Shown here piece after piece: positions 7,423-15,071 of a DNA stretch of 21,358 bases. The notes beneath the pieces were generated by a model. The model did not search any database. It was not told where the DNA came from and saw only the letters and a list, made by a program, of their open reading frames with translations. The position numbers were made by a program, and so were the translations under genes. The first letter of the stretch is position 1; every line of letters starts with the position of its first letter. Origin of the DNA: Chloroflexota bacterium (GTDB lineage: Bacteria > Chloroflexota > Anaerolineae > Anaerolineales > UBA11579); assembly GCA_003250455.1 (NCBI GenBank), contig QKGK01000082.1:1-21358 (forward strand), read 5' to 3'.

Positions 7423-8817
7423 CTACTCCTCCACCGGCAGCTGCTGTACCAAAACTTTAAACTGTCTGCCGCGTGCTTCATAATCACTAAATTCATCAAA
7501 ACTGGTCCCGCCGGGAGCCAGCAGCACCACGTGCCCCGGCTGCACACAGGCCGCAGCCGTCGCCACGGCGTCTGCCAGACCGGGACAAACCTGCAACTGG
7601 AATGGCTGCTCCCCTTCAGGAACTACCGCCCGGATGGCAGCTGCCACCAGCCCGGCTGCCTCACCAAAAGCGATCACATGATCGGCCTGCTTGATCGCCT
7701 GGGTGACGAAAGGTCCCCAGGGCAGGGCCTTGTCGCGCCCGCCGACCAGCACCACCAGCCGTTCGCTGAAAGCCTGCATCGCTGTCACGGCCATCCCGGG
7801 GCTGGTCGCTTTGGAATCGTTGTACCAATCTGCCCCACCCCAATGGCGCACAAACTCCAGCCGGTGTTCCACGCCGCCAAACCCGGCAATCCCGGCATGC
7901 ATCACTTGCATGGGCAGTCCCAATGCTGCGCCTACAGCACAGGCGGCGGTCACATTCAATAAATTATGTTCGCCCCGCAGCGCAATCTCTGATACCGGCA
8001 GCACCTGGGATTCGCCTTCAACTGTGCGCACCCACACTGCCTGATCCCGGACAAAACTGCCCAACTCTCCGGTTGGGATCTGATGTCCAAAGTAGTGCAC
8101 CTTGCCCGGGGCTTTCTCCGCCCATGAGCGCACTTCGGCATCTTCCCAACCGAGTACGGCGATATCTTCCGGCTGCTGATGGGCGACAATGCGCTTCTTG
8201 GCATCGATATAGGCGGTCATGGACTTGTGGCGGTCCAGGTGATTGGGCGAGATGTTCAACACCGCCGCCACTTGCGGAGCGTTGGTCATCAGCTCCAGCT
8301 GGAAGCTGGAAAATTCCACCACGGCCAGGTCGTCGGCAGTCATTTCATCCACCAACGAAATGAGCGGCAGTCCAATATTGCCGCCGATATATACTTTTCG
8401 GTAATGGCCTTTGCGCTCTGCCTGTAAGGCAATCCGCCCGACCAGCGTAGTGGTGGTGGTCTTTCCTGCCGACCCGGTGATCCCGACCACTTTGCAGGGA
8501 GCCGCTTCCATAAAGACCTGCGAATCGTTGGAAAGCGGGATTCCCCGCCAGATGGCTTCTTTGACAAAGGGAATCGTCAGCGGCACGCCGCCAGAAAGGC
8601 ACAGCAGGTCGGTCTCGTCCAGCAGTTCCAGCGGATGGCCACCCAGCGCCCAGCGGATTGGCAATCCCGCCAGGGATTCGCGGGCCAGGGCCAGCTTTTC
8701 GGCAGGCTGTGCGTCGGTGATCGTCACCTGGGCGCCTTTTTCGGCCAGGTAGCGCGCCAGTGCCGTCCCTTGCCGGGCTGCACCCATGATCACCACACGC
8801 TTCTCATCCCAACTCAT
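7423..8817 (-). CDS. murD: UDP-N-acetylmuramoyl-L-alanine--D-glutamate ligase MurD
   Basis: This Mur ligase adds D-Glu to UDP-MurNAc-L-Ala. The 464 residues have the three-domain Mur layout. The N-terminal Rossmann domain holds VVIMGAARQGTALARYL. The P-loop is GITGSAGKTTTTT from residue 112. The central domain has VVEFSSFQLE, a MurD hallmark, and ISPNHLDRH. The C-terminal domain has WYNDSKATSP and VVLVGGRDKALPW, also typical of MurD. The frame is open to an ATG at 8868, but that lies within mraY. The ATG at 8817 overlaps the mraY stop as ATGA, has GGCGGTGAT just upstream, and gives the normal MurD N-terminus, so it is preferred. The gene ends five bases before ftsW and carries the ftsW Shine-Dalgarno sequence in its last codons. 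Confidence 0.96.
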   Translation of the reverse strand: MSWDEKRVVIMGAARQGTALARYLAEKGAQVTITDAQPAEKLALARESLAGLPIRWALGGHPLELLDETDLLCLSGGVPLTIPFVKEAIWRGIPLSNDSQVFMEAAPCKVVGITGSAGKTTTTTLVGRIALQAERKGHYRKVYIGGNIGLPLISLVDEMTADDLAVVEFSSFQLELMTNAPQVAAVLNISPNHLDRHKSMTAYIDAKKRIVAHQQPEDIAVLGWEDAEVRSWAEKAPGKVHYFGHQIPTGELGSFVRDQAVWVRTVEGESQVLPVSEIALRGEHNLLNVTAACAVGAALGLPMQVMHAGIAGFGGVEHRLEFVRHWGGADWYNDSKATSPGMAVTAMQAFSERLVVLVGGRDKALPWGPFVTQAIKQADHVIAFGEAAGLVAAAIRAVVPEGEQPFQLQVCPGLADAVATAAACVQPGHVVLLAPGGTSFDEFSDYEARGRQFKVLVQQLPVEE

Positions 8818-9809
8818 ATCACCGCCAGGGCTACGCCCATCAGACCAGCCAGCAGGCTGATCAGCCAAAATCGCTGTACAATTTGCGTATCACTCCAGCC
8901 GGAAAGCTGGAAATGGTGGTGGATGGGCGTCATCTTGAAAATGCGCTTGCCGCCGGTACGCTTGAAATAGGCGATCTGCAGCACCACGCTCATTGCTTCC
9001 ATCAGCGGAATGATCCCGATCACCAAAAGTAAAGGCCACTGCCCGGTCATCAACGCTACAACTGCCAGGGCAGCCCCCAAAGCGCTGGAACCGGTATCGC
9101 CCATGATCAACTGGGCCGGTTGGGCGTTGAACCACAAAAACCCGAACAATGCCCCAACCAGGGTAAAGCAGAATTGGGCCACGTAAGTTTGCCCCTGGAG
9201 CACGGCGATCGCACCGTAGGAAGCAAAAGCCGTCGCCGCGATCAGCCCCGAAAGGCCATCCAGGCCATCGGTAAAGTTGACCGCATTGACCTCGCTGAGA
9301 ATGATGAAGATGGCGATCGGGATATGCCACCAACCCAGGTCGATCTCAAAATTGATGCTGGGGATGTACATGCGCGGCACATCCAGCACTTCATACAAGC
9401 CAAAGCCGATCACCGCTGAGACCACCAATTGGAGCAAGAACTTGTTTCGGGCGGAGAGGCCCTCTCCTGCATCCTTGCGGCGCAACTTGGTCCAATCATC
9501 AACGACGCCCAGCATAGCGAAGATCAGCATCGTACCGATCGGCAGCAGGATCGAGCGCCCGGCCGATTGTCCTCCCAACAAGGCCACCGCGTTGTAAACC
9601 AGGGTGACCAGGATGGTGGGGATGATAAACATCACGCCGCCCATGGTTGGGGTGCCCATTTTTGCCAGATAGCTGTCCGGCAGTTCCAGCCGGATGCTGT
9701 CCCCCACTTTGAGGGCGCGCAGCGTCCGGATGAGGGGCGGGCCCCAGATCACGGTGAGGACAAAAGTGATCGCTGAAAGCAGCAAAGCGACTGCAGTGCG
9801 GTCTGTCAT
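8814..9809 (-). CDS. mraY: Phospho-N-acetylmuramoyl-pentapeptide-transferase MraY
   Basis: This integral membrane enzyme transfers phospho-MurNAc-pentapeptide from UDP to undecaprenyl phosphate, giving lipid I, the substrate of MurG. It has 331 residues with about ten hydrophobic segments. All MraY landmarks are visible: YLAKMGTPTMGGVMFI near the N-terminus, LGVVDDWTKL with the paired Asp, NAVNFTDGLDGLSGL with the catalytic-region Asp, GDTGSSALGAAL, and MTPIHHHFQLSGW near the C-terminus. Both ends are four-base ATGA overlaps, with murF upstream and murD downstream, so translation of the three is probably coupled. Confidence 0.97.
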   Translation of the reverse strand: MTDRTAVALLLSAITFVLTVIWGPPLIRTLRALKVGDSIRLELPDSYLAKMGTPTMGGVMFIIPTILVTLVYNAVALLGGQSAGRSILLPIGTMLIFAMLGVVDDWTKLRRKDAGEGLSARNKFLLQLVVSAVIGFGLYEVLDVPRMYIPSINFEIDLGWWHIPIAIFIILSEVNAVNFTDGLDGLSGLIAATAFASYGAIAVLQGQTYVAQFCFTLVGALFGFLWFNAQPAQLIMGDTGSSALGAALAVVALMTGQWPLLLVIGIIPLMEAMSVVLQIAYFKRTGGKRIFKMTPIHHHFQLSGWSDTQIVQRFWLISLLAGLMGVALAVI

Positions 9810-11221
9810 GATGCCACCTCCAAAGCCGGTGCAATCGCATCCATGCGCATCCCGCGCGATCCCTTGATCAGCACAACATCATCAGGCCCCAGAATTTTGG
9901 TAAGTGCTTCAGTTGCAGTCTGCGTATCTTCGACTTCAACGATCCTCTCCGGAGGCATCCCGGCAGTTCGGGCGGATTCAGCGATGATGTGACTGCGCGG
10001 CCCCACCGTGATCAGCATTTCGGCAATCTCGGAAGCCCGGATCCCTACCATCTCGTGGCCCTGGCGTTCGTACTGCCCCAACTCGAGCATATCGCCCAGC
10101 ACGGCAATCCGGCGGCCATCCAGCTCTTCCAGCAGGTTGAGGGCGGCCAATGTGGACTGCGGCGAGGCATTATAGGTATCGTCCAGCAGTAATGCTCCTG
10201 AACTGCTGCGCACGGCCATCAATCGGAGCTGCATATGCCCAAAGCGCAGGCCGGAGATGATCTCCTGCCAGTCCAGGCCGTCCGCCAGGCCAACAGCGGC
10301 GGCACGCAAGGCGGTATGTACCGAATGTCGTCCCAGCATGGGCACCCGCAGATAGAGTGTTTCGTTGCGGTAATGCAGCCGGAAGCGGATACCTTCCAGA
10401 CCAAGACCTTCCACCTGGTCAGCCCAAACGTCGGCTTGATCGTTCAGGCCGTAAAACATCACCTGGGCGCTGGTTTTTTCTGCCATGGCACGCACCAGGG
10501 GATCATCAAAATTGAGGATGGCGACGCCATCTTTGGGCAAGCTTTCGACCAGTTCCGCCTTACCGGCAGCGATCATCTCCTGAGAACCAGCGCGTTCGGC
10601 GTGGACGGTGCCGATATTGGTCACCACGCCAATCTTCGGACGGGCGATATCGCACAGGAAGCGTATTTCTCCGGGGACGTAAAATCCCATCTCCAGCACC
10701 GCCCGCCGGTGTCCTTCGGTGAGGCTCAGGATCGTGATTGGCAGGCCGATTTCGTTGTTGTAATTGCCTTCATTCTTCAAGGTCGGGTAGCGGTGACTGA
10801 GCACCTCGGCTACCAGCTCCTTGGTGGTGGACTTGCCAACGCTGCCGGTGATGCCCACCACAACTACATCCAGGCGGGAACGCCAGAATTTGGCGATCGT
10901 CTGCAAGGCGGTGATGGTGTTATCCACCAGCAGGCAGGCGGGTTCTTCCAGTTCTGCCAGCGCCTGCTCATCCGGAACCTGCCGCAGGTCCAACTGATGG
11001 AACTGGGCAGACATATCTTTTTCCACCAGGGCAAAGCTGGCGCCCTGCTCGAAGGCATGGCCGATATAATCGTGCCCGTCCACCCGCTCGCCCTGCAATG
11101 CAAAGAAGATGCAGCCGGGGATCGCCACACGCGAATCGATCACCGCCTGGGTGATGACTTTTTCTGCGTTATTAGGTCGCTGCTTGCACAGCGCCTCGAT
11201 CACATCGGCCAATTTCAGCAT
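9806..11221 (-). CDS. murF: UDP-N-acetylmuramoyl-tripeptide--D-alanyl-D-alanine ligase MurF
   Basis: This is the last cytoplasmic Mur ligase. It adds the D-Ala-D-Ala made by Ddl to the UDP-MurNAc-tripeptide. At 471 residues it has normal length. The N-terminal domain reads VIDSRVAIPGCIFFALQGERVDGHDYI, the usual substrate-binding pattern 'DSR.v.pG.lF.al.G...DGh.f'. The P-loop is GITGSVGKSTTKE (123-135), followed by KNEGNYNNEIGLP (149-161), LEMGFYVPGEI, and NIGTVHAERAGS. DDTYNASPQSTLAAL in the C-terminal domain is specific to MurF and separates it from MurE. The start is 12 bases after ftsI with a weak AAAGAG upstream. The stop overlaps mraY as ATGA. murE, normally just before murF, is not here. 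Confidence 0.96.
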   Translation of the reverse strand: MLKLADVIEALCKQRPNNAEKVITQAVIDSRVAIPGCIFFALQGERVDGHDYIGHAFEQGASFALVEKDMSAQFHQLDLRQVPDEQALAELEEPACLLVDNTITALQTIAKFWRSRLDVVVVGITGSVGKSTTKELVAEVLSHRYPTLKNEGNYNNEIGLPITILSLTEGHRRAVLEMGFYVPGEIRFLCDIARPKIGVVTNIGTVHAERAGSQEMIAAGKAELVESLPKDGVAILNFDDPLVRAMAEKTSAQVMFYGLNDQADVWADQVEGLGLEGIRFRLHYRNETLYLRVPMLGRHSVHTALRAAAVGLADGLDWQEIISGLRFGHMQLRLMAVRSSSGALLLDDTYNASPQSTLAALNLLEELDGRRIAVLGDMLELGQYERQGHEMVGIRASEIAEMLITVGPRSHIIAESARTAGMPPERIVEVEDTQTATEALTKILGPDDVVLIKGSRGMRMDAIAPALEVAS

Positions 11222-11233
11222 CTCTTTACACGT

Positions 11234-13015
11234 TTAGTTATTTGCCGTCAACTGTGTGCGCACAGTATCCGGAGGAATCTTCATTAACACCACCAGCCGC
11301 TGGGCCAGCTCCGAGAACACCGGGGCAGCCGTTTCAGAGCCCCAAATAGGAGACGGCTCTTCCAGCCAAACATACACCACAAACTTAGGATCGTCCGTGG
11401 GTCCCCATCCGATAAAAGAAGCGTTGGTCTTGTCTTCCAGGTAGCCTTCCCCACCGGGGATCTGGGCGGTACCGGTCTTCCCGGACACCCGGTAACCGGG
11501 TACCAACGCTTTGGAGGCTTCGTTCTCCAGCGAAAGCGAAAGAGCATAATTCATCGTATCGGCGGTTTCTGCACTGATAGGGCTGCCATAAATAGAGGGG
11601 CGAATATCCAGCTGCACGCCGTTATCGACAATTGCTTTGATCACATGGGGAACCATCATCTGTCCATGGTTGGCAAAAGAAGCCGCCGCGGTGATCACCT
11701 GGAGGGCCGTAGTGGAAACACCCTGTCCGAAGGTGTTGGTTGCCAAATCTGACGGATACCAGTCACCGTCGCCCGGTTCTTTCAGGCGGCCGGTGGCTTC
11801 ACCGGCCAAATCCACACTGGTGTAATGGCCAAACCCAAAGGCATCCATGTACTCATAAAAAACATCTGCACCCATCTCGGTGCCGACCCATGCCAGACAC
11901 ACATTTAACGAGTGCTGCAGGCAGCCGATCATGTTCTGCTGTCCCCAGGCAGAGCGGTCCCAGTTGCGCACCACGATCCCGCCGTATTCGAAATATCCGG
12001 CATCGAAGAAGGTGGTATCCAGGGTGACGTTTTCGCTGTCGATGGCTGCGGCCATGGTAAAGATCTTGTAGACTGACCCCGGTTCGTAGGTATAGCTGAC
12101 CAGCCGGTTGAACGGGGTTGTGCCGGGGAAGACCTCTTCAAAATTCCAGTATTCGTTAATATCCAGCCGCGGGGTGGTCGCCATTGCCAGGATCTCGCCA
12201 GTGGTGGGGTCCATGACGATCGCGTTGGCAGACTTGGCGTCATATTCCTTTACAGCTTCGTCCAAAACTGTCTCCACCATGGTCTGAATCTCGCGGTCGA
12301 TGGTCAGGATCAGCGTGGACCCAGCGGGGATATCCGGCAGTTCAGAGGCATAGTTGGGATTTTTGGGAATGAACACTTCGCGGGAAGCACCGGAGAGCAC
12401 GTTATCGTAACGCTGCTCCAGCCCGTGGTACCCCTTATCATCTTTGGCGACAAACCCGATGATATTGGATGCCAGATCTTTCTCCGGGTAGGTGCGCGCC
12501 AGATAGGGGAACAGCACCACGCCTTCCAGGCTGTCCTCATCCTTGTCTCCGGAATAATTGTCCTGCCAGTCTGCCAGCAGGTTCATCAGATCGTGGGCAT
12601 CCTCGGAGGAAACATCCCGGGCGATCTGGGCATAGACGGCATCTTCCGAAAAGGGGATGAGCGCATAACTGAGCGCTTCTGCATAATCAATCCCGATGGT
12701 GGCATTCAGCACCCGGGCAATTGCTTCGGGTGTTCCTTTATATTGAAGTTCCAACCCTACCTCGTAGACGATCTTGTTCCCGGCAAGCAGGTATCCATCC
12801 CGGTCATAGATCGGGCCGCGCGGCGGGTTGATCTCCAGCCACACGCCCTGGTAAAGGTCGCCTTCCTGGGTCAGCTGCTCGCCTTCAGGGAGAAATTGAA
12901 AGCTGATCGTCCAACCAAAGATGATCAGCGCGAACACCAACAAGCCATAGAGGAGCAAATTCATGCGCCAGGGTGTTACGCGGGCCGGTGCATTGCTGCC
13001 AGATTCTGTCATCAT
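11234..13015 (-). CDS. ftsI: Septal class B penicillin-binding protein (FtsI/PBP2-type transpeptidase)
   Basis: This is a D,D-transpeptidase that cross-links septal peptidoglycan and pairs with FtsW. It has 593 residues. A short cytoplasmic tail is followed by one membrane helix (about 19-41). The pedestal domain has PPRGPIYDRDGYLLAG (64-79). In the transpeptidase domain the nucleophile motif is SVYK (Ser314-Lys317) within YEPGSVYKIFT, the second motif is SLN (369-371), and the third is KTG (513-515) within VSGKTGTAQIP. No PASTA domain follows, and the protein ends about 80 residues after KTG. Tandem ATGs at 13015 and 13012 overlap the stop of the ftsL-like gene. GGGAGGTGA abuts them, so spacing favours the second ATG slightly. 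The position before murF matches ftsI, although murE is missing between them. Confidence 0.95.
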   Translation of the reverse strand: MMTESGSNAPARVTPWRMNLLLYGLLVFALIIFGWTISFQFLPEGEQLTQEGDLYQGVWLEINPPRGPIYDRDGYLLAGNKIVYEVGLELQYKGTPEAIARVLNATIGIDYAEALSYALIPFSEDAVYAQIARDVSSEDAHDLMNLLADWQDNYSGDKDEDSLEGVVLFPYLARTYPEKDLASNIIGFVAKDDKGYHGLEQRYDNVLSGASREVFIPKNPNYASELPDIPAGSTLILTIDREIQTMVETVLDEAVKEYDAKSANAIVMDPTTGEILAMATTPRLDINEYWNFEEVFPGTTPFNRLVSYTYEPGSVYKIFTMAAAIDSENVTLDTTFFDAGYFEYGGIVVRNWDRSAWGQQNMIGCLQHSLNVCLAWVGTEMGADVFYEYMDAFGFGHYTSVDLAGEATGRLKEPGDGDWYPSDLATNTFGQGVSTTALQVITAAASFANHGQMMVPHVIKAIVDNGVQLDIRPSIYGSPISAETADTMNYALSLSLENEASKALVPGYRVSGKTGTAQIPGGEGYLEDKTNASFIGWGPTDDPKFVVYVWLEEPSPIWGSETAAPVFSELAQRLVVLMKIPPDTVRTQLTANN

Positions 13016-13503
13016 TCACCTCCCAACCCAGCGGCGCCGGTTTTGACGCTTAGTTCAAAGATCACCCCGCGCAGCCAATCGATCAGCGATGTGGTGTAAG
13101 CAGATGGAAGCTGCTCGGTGGCAGTTTCGGCGCTGGCCGAGGTGGAAGGCGCCAGCTGGAGCGGCTCTGCCCCGGCATATCCTTCTACCTCCAGGTAGCG
13201 GATGCGGTTCGGGTTTGCGGGCTGGTAGTTCTGCTCTTCGGCGCGGGCAGCCAGATTGTCCACGCTGGTCAGGTCGGCCAAATGGGCTTTTTTATCCTCG
13301 ATGATCTTTTCCAGCGCCTGGGTGGTTTCCTGATATTCCTGGGCCTGGAGACCATAGGCACCGGCCATCGATGTGACCCAAACATAGACGATCATGACCA
13401 CGGCAGCAACAACCCCAAACGCGGCAAAAAGGCCGAGCATCTGTACCTGTCTCCGCCAGGGCGTATTGCGATACGCTTCTATAATTTTTTGTGCTCTGTT
13501 CAT
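13012..13503 (-). CDS. FtsL/DivIC-like septum protein
   Basis: This is a 163-residue bitopic protein. A short basic cytoplasmic tail (NRAQKIIEAYRNTPWRRQ) precedes one membrane helix at about 22-45. A predicted coiled coil follows at about 52-90 (EYQETTQALEKIIEDKKAHLADL), including LAARAEEQNYQPANP, which resembles the 'A...Gm..p' end of FtsL and DivIC. A Ser/Thr/Ala-rich stretch and a short hydrophobic C-terminal segment complete it. Sequence conservation in this family is very low. The call rests on topology and on its location between rsmH and ftsI, the classical ftsL slot. It would act with FtsQ and the FtsWI complex. AGAGGTAACC precedes the ATG. The stop overlaps the ftsI start. Confidence 0.8.
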   Translation of the reverse strand: MNRAQKIIEAYRNTPWRRQVQMLGLFAAFGVVAAVVMIVYVWVTSMAGAYGLQAQEYQETTQALEKIIEDKKAHLADLTSVDNLAARAEEQNYQPANPNRIRYLEVEGYAGAEPLQLAPSTSASAETATEQLPSAYTTSLIDWLRGVIFELSVKTGAAGLGGE

Positions 13504-13565
13504 GGTTACCTCTTATTAAAGAAGAGTAACTGCAAGTCTTATGCCAGGCTGCCTGGTTAAATTAA

Positions 13566-14507
13566 TTAGATCTTCTCGATAACGCGCATTTTTGCACTGC
13601 GTGCGCGTGGATTTTTTTGGATTTCTTCCTCCATGGGGAGGAAGGGTTTTCGCTGCACCAGGCGAATAATTGCTGGCCGGATCACCGGCGCCATGGGGTG
13701 AGTTTCATCCCGTTTTTCCCGGCTGAAATCCCGGAAGATCTGCTTGACGATCCGGTCTTCCAGCGAATGGAAGGTGATCACCGCCAGACGTCCGCCCGGC
13801 GAGAGGGCTTCCACGGCCTGCGGAAGCGTCTTGTGGATGGCGTCCAGCTCCTGATTGACCGCAATACGCAGCGCCTGGAAGGTGCGGGTTGCTGGGTGCA
13901 GTTTACTCCCCGGCTGATTGCCAACTGCATCCGCGACCACTTCGGCCAACTGAAGCGTAGTGCTGAATGGACGGGCCTGGATAATCGCCCTTGCTACCTT
14001 GCGGGAAAGCCGTTCTTCGCCGTACTGGTAGATCACATCTGCCAGCGAACGCTCATCCCAGGTGTTGACAATATCGGCGGCTGTCAGCGGGGCGCTCGGG
14101 TTGAAGCGCATGTCCAGGGGGCCTTCATGCAAGAAAGAAAATCCCCTCTCGGGGGAATCAAACTGCATGGAGGAGGCACCCAGGTCCAGGACAATTCCAT
14201 CCACCTTTGCCCAACCCACAGCGTCCAGCTGCTGACGAAGGGTGATGTGGCTGGCATGCACCAGCATGGCCCTTGTCCCAAATTCTGCCAGACGCGCTTT
14301 GGCCAGTTCCAGGGCAGTTGGGTCTACATCAAGGCCCAGAAGCAAGCCGTCCGGGCTGCTTTCCTTGAGGATACCCCAGGCATGCCCACCTGCCCCAACT
14401 GTGCCGTCCACATATTTACATCCGCGCTTGGGTTGGATTGCGGGTATAATTTGCTGGTAAAGTACAGGTAAATGCGGGAGGCCCTCCCCCCCTGCAGCGG
14501 CGGTCAT
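13566..14507 (-). CDS. rsmH: 16S rRNA (cytosine-1402-N4)-methyltransferase RsmH
   Basis: This is the SAM-dependent methylase of C1402 in the ribosomal P site (formerly MraW), nearly always the second gene of dcw clusters. It has 313 residues, the usual length. The N-terminus LPHLPVLYQQIIPAI is typical. The SAM-binding loop is VDGTVGAGGHAWGIL, followed by LGLDVDPTALELAKARL and GIVLDLGASSMQFDSPERGFSF. The inserted helical domain has PLDMRFNP, EERLSRKVARAI and HPATRTFQALRIAVNQEL. The methylase core closes with PGGRLAVITFHSLEDRIVKQ. The ATG overlaps the mraZ stop as ATGA. A 62-bp gap to the ftsL-like gene holds a small hairpin (13544-13556) without a T-tract. Confidence 0.97.
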   Translation of the reverse strand: MTAAAGGEGLPHLPVLYQQIIPAIQPKRGCKYVDGTVGAGGHAWGILKESSPDGLLLGLDVDPTALELAKARLAEFGTRAMLVHASHITLRQQLDAVGWAKVDGIVLDLGASSMQFDSPERGFSFLHEGPLDMRFNPSAPLTAADIVNTWDERSLADVIYQYGEERLSRKVARAIIQARPFSTTLQLAEVVADAVGNQPGSKLHPATRTFQALRIAVNQELDAIHKTLPQAVEALSPGGRLAVITFHSLEDRIVKQIFRDFSREKRDETHPMAPVIRPAIIRLVQRKPFLPMEEEIQKNPRARSAKMRVIEKI

Positions 14508-14947
14508 TCGTACGAGGTGGAGAGATCCAGCCCGATGAACCGCTGCTCATTGGCTTCGGTGTCCTGGAGTTGGTCCATCTGTTGGTCCCAGGCTTCAGGT
14601 GTCCAGATCTCAAAATAGTCACCCACGCCAACCAGCACCGCCTCGCCATCCAGCTGGTTGCGTTCCCGGAGGAACTGCGGGATGAGGATGCGCCCATTCT
14701 TATCGGGTGTCACCCGGTCTGCGGTGGAGAACAGCAAGCGCTTGAGGGCGCGGGCTGTTGGATCGGTGATGGATGAACGGTTGACCTGGTGGGTCATGGC
14801 TTCGAAGCCTTGAGAGGTAAGTACCATCAGGTTTCGTTCGAAACCTTGCGTGACATAAGCGCCTGCTTCCATCAGGTCGCGGAAGCGAGCCGGGATGGTC
14901 AGACGTCCTTTATCATCAATGGTATGGCGGTACTGCCCTAAGAACAT
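14504..14947 (-). CDS. mraZ: Transcriptional regulator MraZ
   Basis: This is a ring-forming DNA-binding protein of the SpoVT/AbrB fold that represses or tunes the dcw operon. At 147 residues it fits the family. The two tandem repeats each carry the family signature: MFLGQYRHTIDDKGRLTIPAR at the N-terminus and RVTPDKNGRILIPQFLRE in the second half, followed by AVLVGVGDYFEIWTPEAW. The frame extends upstream to an ATG at 15031. The ATG at 14947 gives the conserved MFLGQ start and is preceded by GGAGAGGAAG, while the upstream extension encodes no recognisable domain and overlaps the putative operator, so I use 14947. It is the first gene of the operon, and phased GTGG motifs just upstream suggest autoregulation. 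It overlaps rsmH by four bases. Confidence 0.96.
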   Translation of the reverse strand: MFLGQYRHTIDDKGRLTIPARFRDLMEAGAYVTQGFERNLMVLTSQGFEAMTHQVNRSSITDPTARALKRLLFSTADRVTPDKNGRILIPQFLRERNQLDGEAVLVGVGDYFEIWTPEAWDQQMDQLQDTEANEQRFIGLDLSTSYE

Positions 14948-14972
14948 TTGTTCTTCCTCTCCTTTAAATGGC

Positions 14973-15001
14973 GTGGGGACGCCGGATGACCGACGCCCCA
15001 C
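14973..15001 (-). promoter_or_regulatory. Stable hairpin in the mraZ mRNA leader
   Basis: Read on the minus strand, GTGGGGCGTCGG pairs with CCGGCGTCCCCAC around a TCAT loop. That gives 12 pairs, one of them a G-U wobble, and one bulged base. It lies about 10 bases before the mraZ Shine-Dalgarno sequence. Its 5' arm is the last GTGG box of the putative MraZ operator, so the 3' arm supplies an inverted copy of that box. No T-tract follows, so it is not an intrinsic terminator. The pairing is seen directly. Any regulatory role is inferred. Confidence 0.5.
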
Positions 15002-15071
15002 TTTGCACCACTTTAACCCACGAGTAACCACATTGTACCGAAATTAACCACTTAATGCAACCCCCAACCAC
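14992..15071 (-). promoter_or_regulatory. Phased GTGG array, probable MraZ operator boxes
   Basis: Cut into 10-base units on the minus strand from 15071, the sequence reads GTGGTTGGGG, GTTGCATTAA, GTGGTTAATT, TCGGTACAAT, GTGGTTACTC, GTGGGTTAAA, GTGGTGCAAA, GTGGGGCGTC. Six of eight units begin GTGG, and the four nearest mraZ are consecutive. MraZ of E. coli and Mycoplasma is known to bind several direct repeats with one-helical-turn (about 10-bp) spacing, TGGG-type and AAAGTG-type respectively. Both patterns are echoed here (AAAGTGG occurs twice). Position directly before mraZ and over the candidate -10 supports an autoregulatory operator. Confidence 0.75.
15032..15060 (-). promoter_or_regulatory. 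Candidate sigma70-type promoter of the dcw operon
   Basis: On the minus strand TTGCAT (15060-15055) is followed after 17 bases by TACAAT (15037-15032). The -10 matches consensus at five of six positions and the -35 at three of six. Transcription would start near 15025, about 78 bases before the mraZ ATG. The -10 is followed immediately by four consecutive GTGG boxes, so bound MraZ would cover the start site. This is pattern matching only. Confidence 0.45.

Noticed and set aside
8818..8868. N-terminal extension of murD into mraY
   Set aside because: The ATG at 8817 gives the ATGA overlap and the conserved MurD N-terminus. The extra 17 residues match nothing.
13544..13556. CCAGG-CTG-CCTGG hairpin after rsmH as a terminator
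   Set aside because: The stem is only 5 bp and no T-tract follows. The downstream genes clearly belong to the same cluster.
14948..15031. N-terminal extension of mraZ to an upstream ATG at 15031
   Set aside because: The extension crosses the GTGG array, hairpin and Shine-Dalgarno sequence, and the conserved MraZ start is at 14947.
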